Shown: one piece after another, positions 51,546 through 57,382 of the stretch | How the letters are laid out: every line of letters starts with the position of its first letter | Position numbering within the stretch: position 1 is the stretch's first letter | DNA from: Niallia circulans NBRC 13626 | GTDB lineage: Bacteria > Bacillota > Bacilli > Bacillales > Cytobacillaceae | Direction: 5' to 3' | Assembly (NCBI RefSeq): GCF_001591585.1 | Contig: NZ_BCVE01000028.1 | Location: forward strand, 1 to 57,382 | Length of the DNA: 57,382 bases | The notes under the pieces: generated by a model | The model's input: the letters and a program-made list of their open reading frames with translations, nothing else | What the model was told of the DNA's origin: nothing | The model's database searches: none | Program-made: the position numbers and the translations under genes

Positions 51546-51923
51546 TTATTTTTTATTAAGAAACGATAAACAAAAAAGACAATCTCCATCTTTTCGAGGA
51601 CTTCCAAAATGAAGATTACAAATATGAAAACCTTCTTGATATAGTCTTGCCAGGTTGTCATACCCTTCCCCTATATCAATATTTTTCTCCTCTATCATCT
51701 TACCTTGTTTTATGTTCCTTCTTTTATTTTTATCTTGTTTCGAATCCTTTTCTCTTGGTATATCCTCTAAGTGCCTTCTTAGATTTTCATTTTCTAGCTG
51801 CAGCCTATTATTCTCTTCAATAAGCTCTGCTACATGCTGTTTAAGATCACCTAATTGCTTATATAAATTACCAATTTGACTTTCCATATTTATTACTGAT
51901 TCAAAAACTTCTTTTTTATCCAC
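51546..51923 (-). CDS. yabA: Replication initiation control protein YabA
   Basis: Negative regulator of initiation that binds DnaA and DnaN. The 125-residue protein has an N-terminal coiled coil (about 5-55, [19 protein letters not shown]), a charged linker and a C-terminal zinc domain with HICNLHFG and DCLFC. It lies 12 nt from ricT. Confidence 0.95.
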   Translation of the reverse strand: MDKKEVFESVINMESQIGNLYKQLGDLKQHVAELIEENNRLQLENENLRRHLEDIPREKDSKQDKNKRRNIKQGKMIEEKNIDIGEGYDNLARLYQEGFHICNLHFGSPRKDGDCLFCLSFLNKK

Positions 51924-51935
51924 TCTTCCACCTCA

Positions 51936-52763
51936 TTAATCTGTGGATTGAACTGAAACAGCATCCTCTTGCAGTATCTCATCTAATGTATATTCAAGCA
52001 CTCGTTCTTGTTCAGAAATTTCCACTTGGAGTACACGTTCTAAAATATTTAAACCAACAACTTTTCCCTTTCCATCCGGTGTATCAATCCAATCACCTAA
52101 GTCTGGTAAAAGTTCCTTTGCAGCTTCATAATCGTCATTCTCATATTTTAAACAACACATTAGTCGCCCGCATAATCCGGAAATTTTCGTTGGGTTTAAG
52201 GAAAGGTTTTGGTCTTTTGCCATCTTAATAGATACTGGTTCGAAATCCCCTAAGAAAGTCGAACAGCATAACATTCTTCCACAAGGACCAATCCCGCCTA
52301 GCATTTTCGCTTCATCTCTTACACCAATCTGACGAAGTTCAATTCTTGTTCGAAAAATGGAAGCTAAATCTTTTACCAATTCCCTAAAGTCTACTCGACC
52401 ATCTGCGGTAAAATAAAAAATGATTTTATTACGGTCAAATGTATATTCTACATCCACTAATTTCATATCTAATTCATGCAGCGTCACTTTCTCACAACAA
52501 ACATCATAAGCCTCTTTTGCTGCAACCTTGTTTTCGGCTACAATCATCTGATCTTTATGATCCGCGATTCTTAATACTTTTTTCAAAGGTAAAACTACAT
52601 CATTTTCATCTACTTTTTTCGGTCCAATAACTACTCTCCCGAATTCTACACCCCGAACAGTTTCGACGATGACGAAGTCTCCCTTTTGAATGATTAATTC
52701 ATTTGGATCAAAATAATATATTTTTCCAGCTTTTTTAAAGCGGATTCCTACAACATCATACAA
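51936..52763 (-). CDS. ricT: RicT (YaaT), PSP1-domain Y-complex subunit
   Basis: With RicA and RicF forms an iron-sulfur complex that directs RNase Y cleavage of mRNAs and speeds Spo0A phosphorylation. The 275-residue PSP1 protein carries the cysteine sets GIGPCGRMLCCSTFLGDFE and GLCGRLMCCLKYE that bind the cluster. The start is TTG (MYDVVGIRFKKAG), 8 nt after GGAGGG, overlapping holB by 8 nt. Confidence 0.95.
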   Translation of the reverse strand: MYDVVGIRFKKAGKIYYFDPNELIIQKGDFVIVETVRGVEFGRVVIGPKKVDENDVVLPLKKVLRIADHKDQMIVAENKVAAKEAYDVCCEKVTLHELDMKLVDVEYTFDRNKIIFYFTADGRVDFRELVKDLASIFRTRIELRQIGVRDEAKMLGGIGPCGRMLCCSTFLGDFEPVSIKMAKDQNLSLNPTKISGLCGRLMCCLKYENDDYEAAKELLPDLGDWIDTPDGKGKVVGLNILERVLQVEISEQERVLEYTLDEILQEDAVSVQSTD

Positions 52764-53763
52764 CTGAAGATCCCTCCTGCAGCTCTAGCACCAGCTGCTC
52801 CATCAATAACTGTGGATTCATATTCCCCTGCAGCTTTCGCTTTGCTTCAAAAATAGCTGTCATTTGTTCCGTTAAGCGTCTGTTAGAAGTTCTTAAAGCG
52901 TAAGTATCTAATCGTCCCTTTTCGCTAACGTATACAATCTGATCGTGCTTGCCAAGCTGTATATATAATAAATCTTTATAAAGCAGCAATAATAAATCAA
53001 GTCCTCTATCAAACTGGTCCTTTTCTTTAAATTGAGAAAACCAGTCTCTTTGAAGAGCTACTAATGCTTCTAAAGGAGCTCCTTTAAGAGCCTCATATAA
53101 TTTTACCACTATTTTTTGCGCTTGTACAAACCATTCATCCGTACTAAGTGACAATGCCTCTTCAAAATTATTGGTAATTTGCGCAAGTAAAGGGGCTTCA
53201 TTTGGTTTTATTCCATTTCTTACTAGTTCTTTAGCCATTTCATTTGGGGATAATGGTGTAAAGGAAAGGACCTGACACCGAGACAAAATAGTCGGCAATA
53301 TTTGCTGAATTTGTTCTGTTATTAAAATGGCCGTTGTTTCTGCATTCGGTTCCTCTAAAAACTTCAGTAAACTGTTAGCCGCATTTGTAGTCATTTTATC
53401 TGCATGAACAAGAATATACACCTTTTGCTTTGACTCTACTCCAGTCTTGGAAAACTCTTCTTGTAGGCTTTGTATTTGATGCTTCTTTATGGATAATCCA
53501 TCTGGCTCAAGTAAATGCACATCAGGATGGTTACCATTATTTATCCGCTTGCAATTTGAACATGTTTCACATGGAACATATCCTTCTATAGTATTTTCAC
53601 ATAAAATGCTCTTAGTGAGAACTAGACTTATTTCCCTTTTACCTGTTCCCTTCATTCCTTCAAAAAGATAAGCATGAGCTAATCGCTCTTTTTTCAAGCT
53701 GTTTTTTAGCATCTTTAAAACAATGGGTTGTGTCCCTTCAAGCTGTTCCCACGTCCTTGTCAA
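52756..53763 (-). CDS. holB: DNA polymerase III subunit delta prime
   Basis: Clamp-loader subunit. The 335-residue AAA+ protein has HAYLFEGMKGTGKREI, a four-Cys zinc module (CETCSNCKR) and KMTTNAANSLLKFLEEP with the SRC arginine finger in ILSRCQ. I use a TTG start at 53763 (MTRTWEQLEG), 8 nt after GGAG. Normally transcribed with yaaQ and yaaR; here the decayed yaaR lies directly upstream and a strong terminator precedes it, so holB needs its own promoter. Confidence 0.95.
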   Translation of the reverse strand: MTRTWEQLEGTQPIVLKMLKNSLKKERLAHAYLFEGMKGTGKREISLVLTKSILCENTIEGYVPCETCSNCKRINNGNHPDVHLLEPDGLSIKKHQIQSLQEEFSKTGVESKQKVYILVHADKMTTNAANSLLKFLEEPNAETTAILITEQIQQILPTILSRCQVLSFTPLSPNEMAKELVRNGIKPNEAPLLAQITNNFEEALSLSTDEWFVQAQKIVVKLYEALKGAPLEALVALQRDWFSQFKEKDQFDRGLDLLLLLYKDLLYIQLGKHDQIVYVSEKGRLDTYALRTSNRRLTEQMTAIFEAKRKLQGNMNPQLLMEQLVLELQEGSSVV

Positions 53764-53777
53764 GACAATCACTCCAT

Positions 53778-54208
53778 TTACATATATATATTAATTAGTA
53801 GACCTTTAATTTTACCATTTTTATCTAAGGTATTTATGCCATTTTTCTCATTCGCGATTACTTCTTCTGTTGATTATACTAACTTATCATCAATTACCTG
53901 TACAACACGCGAATTTTCCTAGGCCAAACTGATCCCTCGCGTTGTACTTTTTACCTTTCATCCCAAATTCAACAGCTTCTTTTACAAACTGTTTAACAAG
54001 AGATTTATATTTAGTTAAGTCTTTGAAATTTTGGGTTTCCCTAACCTATTGCTTTAATATCATCGATGTTTTTCAACAATTTTGAAGCTGATCGACCTTT
54101 AATTTCTCATTTTGTTGTTGGACATATCTGAAATTTAGAAGCTCCTAAGACTACCTTTGTTTCTAATCTATTTTCCAGATTGATTCAAATCTCTTTATTA
54201 ACTTCTAT
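53778..54208 (-). pseudogene. yaaR: Decayed yaaR (DUF327)
   Basis: Reading the minus strand from 54208 recovers pieces of YaaR across several frames. After an intact AGGAGGA site (54212-54218) the start codon is ATA instead of ATG (I/M-EVNKEI). Then come YVQQQNEKLKVDQLQ, LLKNIDDIKAIG, NFKDLTKYKSLVKQFVKEAV followed by EFGMKGKK, DQFGLGK, VVQVIDDKLV, a TAA inside the frame, STEEVIANEKNGINTLD and the C-terminus KIKGLLINIYM ending at TAA (53778). At least three frameshifts and several stops are needed. Position between darA and holB is exactly that of yaaR. Confidence 0.88.
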
Positions 54209-54292
54209 TTTTCCTCCTGAAGAGTGGTCTGCTACTTATTAGAAAAGGATATGCGTATCCTACTTTTTAACTTTTATCATTTAACTATGAAA

Positions 54293-54322
54293 GTACATCG
54301 GTAACAGAAGTTACCGATGTAC
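54293..54322 (-). terminator. darA terminator hairpin
   Basis: Perfect 13-bp stem GTACATCGGTAAC/GTTACCGATGTAC with a 4-nt loop, 3 nt past the darA stop. The T tract after it on the minus strand is short. It separates darA from the yaaR remnant and holB. Confidence 0.75.
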
Positions 54323-54325
54323 AGC

Positions 54326-54691
<366 letters not shown>

Positions 54692-54829
54692 TTATAACTT
54701 GTTCCTATTATAGCAATAAATATAAAAACAAACAGCTGAAAGAAAAAATAATTCTTTGAGAGCCTATCCATTTTTTATTTTGTCATCACTATATGCATAA
54801 TACCCTATTATTTAAATAGCAACGCACTT

Positions 54830-55459
54830 CTACTTTAAAAAACGATTAATAATATCTACTGTATCCTCCAAAACCTGTTCTAATGGTTTCGATGCATCTA
54901 CTTTTATGATTCTCTCTGGAAATCTTTCTATTACCTTATAATAGCCTTCTTGTACTTTTTCATGGAATTCAATCTTTTCTAAATCCAAACGGTTAATTTC
55001 TCTATCACTCGTATTACTAATTCTTGCTAAACCAACCCTTGGATCTAAATCAAAATAAATGGTTAGCTCAGGCATGGTATCTCCAATTGCAAATTGATTA
55101 ATTTCCCAAATTTCATCCATATCAATTCCTCTTGCATGCCCTTGATATGCCAATGAACTATCAATGAAACGGTCACATAATACAATCGCTCCGTCGTTTA
55201 AAGCTGGAATGACCTTCTCTACTAAATGCTGTCTTCTAGCAGCTGCATAAAGCAATGCTTCTGTTCGCGCATCCATTTCAGTATGCTTAGGATCTAATAT
55301 AATATTTCTAATTTTTTCTGAAATAGGAATACCACCTGGCTCCCTTGTCTTTATAATCTGTAGTTCTTTTTCTTGATAATAATTTAACAACATATCAATA
55401 ACGGTTGTCTTTCCCGCTCCCTCTGGTCCTTCTAATGTAATAAAGATACCTTTTGTCAC
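54830..55459 (-). CDS. tmk: Thymidylate kinase
   Basis: Phosphorylates dTMP to dTDP. The 209-residue protein has the P-loop [14 protein letters not shown], the TREPGG motif and [12 protein letters not shown]. It lies 20 nt after yaaO and 174 nt before darA. Confidence 0.97.
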   Translation of the reverse strand: MTKGIFITLEGPEGAGKTTVIDMLLNYYQEKELQIIKTREPGGIPISEKIRNIILDPKHTEMDARTEALLYAAARRQHLVEKVIPALNDGAIVLCDRFIDSSLAYQGHARGIDMDEIWEINQFAIGDTMPELTIYFDLDPRVGLARISNTSDREINRLDLEKIEFHEKVQEGYYKVIERFPERIIKVDASKPLEQVLEDTVDIINRFLK

Positions 55460-55479
55460 CTTATTGTCCTCCTAAGTTG

Positions 55480-56916
55480 TCATTTCTCAAAAATGGTAAT
55501 TTTATTTTTATATATAGATGGGCTTCCTTGAAATCTTGCTCCATCCTTTAATAAGTTCGTTATTTGTTTAATATGATAGTTCGTTATTTCCTCTCCAGGC
55601 ATTAAAATAGGAATTCCTGGTGGATATGGAATAATTGTTTCTGCACAAACTGCATGTAAAGCTTCACTTAATGAAACTTCCACCTTACTTCGTGTGGCTT
55701 GTTCTTTTTCACTAAGTTTTAATTCTACTATATCCTCACGCTTTTTTATAGATTCAACTGTCTCACTCTGAGCAGAATGAGTATGTATATTTTTAAGAAG
55801 CGCCCTTTTTATTTTAAAAATAATCTTCTCTAAAGGATAAGAGATTCCTTTCTTTAACAATGGAAAGACAAATAATATATTATTTGAATCAGCTAACTCC
55901 GTATATATACCCTCTTTTTCTAATTCTTTTTGTAATTCAAATCCGCTTCTATTTTCTGTTGATTGAATAGTAATTTTTAAAGGATCTCCATCATAAGGAT
56001 AGTTTAGTACGTTTAGCTGAGGAATTGTATGAAGTTGTTCCCGAAAAAAAGTTACCATTGTATGTAGGTATTCCCAATCCTCCATGCTATAGTTTGCTAT
56101 ATAATGCCTAGCCTTATCTAGGGAGGCCATAATAAGGTAAGAGGGACTGCTGGACTGTAAAATGTCTAAGTAATGTTTAACATCCTCTTGTTGAACGAAT
56201 GCCGTATTATAATGTAAATAAGCACCCATTGTTAATGCTGGAAGCGTCTTATGTGCTGATTGAACAACTATATCTGCACCTGACTCAACTGCTGAAGGTG
56301 GAAAATTTGAATTTCCTTTAAAATGAGCCCCATGCGCTTCATCTACTAATACACAAATTCCATTAGCATGGGCTAAGTCAATAATCTCTGGTAAATTTCC
56401 AACCATTCCATAATAATTAGGAGAAGTTAAAATAAGCGTTTTGACTTCTGGAAATCGTGCAATTGCCTGCTCAATTGTTTTTTTCGAAAGGACTGTATCG
56501 ACTTTCCAATCTTCCTCATAATCCGGGCTAAGTAAAATGGGCTGTGCCTTTGCTAACTTTATTCCATTCATAATTGATTTATGGCTATTCCTTTGTACAA
56601 ATACTTTGTCACCCGCTGTTAAGGTGGCTAATATCATTGCTAAATTACCAACAGTACTCCCATTTACAAGAAAATAACTTTTCTTAACTCCATAAAAATC
56701 TGTTAGTAGTTTTTCTGCATCTGCAATAACACCAGTTGGTGCATGTAAATCATCTAAGCCATTAAGCTCTGTCACATCAAAATTCCATAAAGGTCCTTTC
56801 CACTCATCTTCCGGAGAAATTAATTCTCCATTCTTATGACCAGGTACATGAAAAGAAATATTATTTTTCGACTGAAATTGCAAAAGTTTAGAATATAACG
56901 GTGTGTTTTCTTGCAA
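55480..56916 (-). CDS. yaaO: Orn/Lys/Arg decarboxylase-type PLP enzyme YaaO
   Basis: PLP fold-type I enzyme of the short Orn/Lys/Arg decarboxylase group. The 478 residues begin with ISFHVPGHKNGE and contain LVDEAHGAHF and the PLP lysine in VQSAHKTLPALTMGAYLH (about 220), with the C-terminal PYPPGIPILMPGEEI motif. The substrate is not clear from sequence. It is the first gene of the yaaO-tmk-darA series and is divergent from gin. Confidence 0.93.
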   Translation of the reverse strand: MQENTPLYSKLLQFQSKNNISFHVPGHKNGELISPEDEWKGPLWNFDVTELNGLDDLHAPTGVIADAEKLLTDFYGVKKSYFLVNGSTVGNLAMILATLTAGDKVFVQRNSHKSIMNGIKLAKAQPILLSPDYEEDWKVDTVLSKKTIEQAIARFPEVKTLILTSPNYYGMVGNLPEIIDLAHANGICVLVDEAHGAHFKGNSNFPPSAVESGADIVVQSAHKTLPALTMGAYLHYNTAFVQQEDVKHYLDILQSSSPSYLIMASLDKARHYIANYSMEDWEYLHTMVTFFREQLHTIPQLNVLNYPYDGDPLKITIQSTENRSGFELQKELEKEGIYTELADSNNILFVFPLLKKGISYPLEKIIFKIKRALLKNIHTHSAQSETVESIKKREDIVELKLSEKEQATRSKVEVSLSEALHAVCAETIIPYPPGIPILMPGEEITNYHIKQITNLLKDGARFQGSPSIYKNKITIFEK

Positions 56917-57114
56917 TTGTATTCCTCTTTTCTTTTTTCACTCTATTTATTTTATCATTTTTTCTTTATAGGAAGTAATTTACGCTTCTTTCTATTTTCT
57001 TATTTAATTTTAGATAATATAAATCCCTTATTCATTCATACTGGGCTATTTATCAATACCCCTTTAGTCTTTCTTATTAGTAATATTTTAGTTTAGTAGT
57101 TTTCAAGAATAAAG

Positions 57115-57144
57115 GTATGCGTGATTACTAAAATGGTTAGAATA
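57115..57144 (+). promoter_or_regulatory. Sigma F/sigma G promoter of gin
   Basis: GTATG (57115-57119), 15-bp spacer, GGTTAGAATA (57135-57144) fits sigma F. The same -35 with 18 bp and TAGAATA (57138-57144) partly fits sigma G. B. subtilis csfB is read by both. The -10 is about 20 nt before the start. Confidence 0.6.
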
Positions 57145-57164
57145 ATGTCTATGGAGGTGGAGAA

Positions 57165-57368
57165 ATGGGGAAGTATCAATCAAGTAGAGCAGAAGCCTGT
57201 CTCATATGCGAAGAATATAAATTAGAAGGCATTCATCTATTCGAATCCTTTATATGTATGGATTGCGAAAGAGAGATTGTTAATACGAAGACAAATGATC
57301 CCAAATATCGATTTTTTGTTCATCAAATGGGAAAAGCACGAACTCTTCAGGAAAGACGACAAGCTTAG
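57165..57368 (+). CDS. csfB: Anti-sigma G/E factor Gin (CsfB)
   Basis: Small zinc protein that inhibits sigma G before engulfment is complete and later sigma E in the forespore. The 67 residues carry two CxxC pairs, ACLICEE (about 12-15) and FICMDCERE (about 31-34). GGAGGTGG lies 4 nt before the ATG. In B. subtilis csfB is co-oriented with yaaO and separated from it by xpaC and yaaN; here it is divergent and adjacent. Confidence 0.9.
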   Translation: MGKYQSSRAEACLICEEYKLEGIHLFESFICMDCEREIVNTKTNDPKYRFFVHQMGKARTLQERRQA

Positions 57369-57382
57369 ATATAAATAAAAAA

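Noticed and set aside
51467-51661. Minus-strand 64-codon frame next to yabA
   Set aside because: It lies in another frame over the 3' end of yabA, which is clearly coding; it is a shadow.
53773-54325. A new small-RNA or regulatory region between holB and darA
   Set aside because: The sequence is explained by the remains of yaaR across several frames plus one terminator hairpin.

Overview
This 57.4 kb window is an AT-rich stretch of chromosome from an endospore-forming Bacillaceae bacterium. It carries the conserved origin-proximal block that in Bacillus subtilis runs from csfB to lysS, here read in reverse, so nearly every gene lies on the minus strand. Evidence is the gene order, the many sporulation genes (spoIIE, spoVT, spoVG, fin, gin, sspF, yabG, yabP, yabQ, yabT) and promoters matching sigma A, B, F, G, H and K. 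Genus cannot be fixed from the sequence; something near Niallia, Cytobacillus or Bacillus is a guess.

Layout, left to right. 1-334: tandem rRNA-type promoters firing leftward out of the window, then the lysS terminator. 335-7787: lysS and the folate cluster (dusB, yazB, folK, folB, folP, pabC, pabA, pabB). 7958-13752: cysK, hslO, coaX, ftsH, hpt. 13775-19683: tilS, the forespore kinase gene yabT, yabS and spoIIE with a Spo0A-type promoter. 20088-20161: one tRNA-Met. 20335-25733: yabR, divIC, yabQ, yabP, rqcP, mazG, and a flippase gene (yabM/spoVB type). 25734-27720: an accessory segment holding a hairpin, a decayed dispersed repeat, and a GntR regulator plus DUF1648 membrane protein pair. 27752-37713: spoVT, mfd, fin, pth, ctc, prs, glmU, spoVG. 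37898-46449: ridA, purR, ispE, sspF, veg, yabG, ksgA, rnmV, yabE, tatD. 46646-49387: metG and the divergent abrB. 49557-57368: rsmI, yazA, trmN6, yabA, ricT, holB, a yaaR pseudogene, darA, tmk, yaaO, and a divergent gin (csfB).

Most of it is housekeeping: tRNA charging and modification, folate, cysteine and CoA synthesis, nucleotide and cell-wall precursors, replication, repair and rRNA methylation, interleaved with sporulation control. I found no new multi-gene defence or biosynthetic system. The departures from the standard block are: (1) a decayed yaaR that still shows its ribosome binding site, with a strong terminator now isolating darA; (2) the GntR-DUF1648 cassette with two palindromes at its promoter, flanked by two related hairpins; (3) yabE, whose consensus promoter and strong ribosome binding site face an ATC codon instead of ATG/GTG/TTG; (4) a flipped gin beside yaaO with no xpaC or yaaN; (5) loss of yacD between cysK and hslO; and (6) a lone tRNA-Met without the partner tRNA-Glu. 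Comparisons with B. subtilis are from memory, not from a search.
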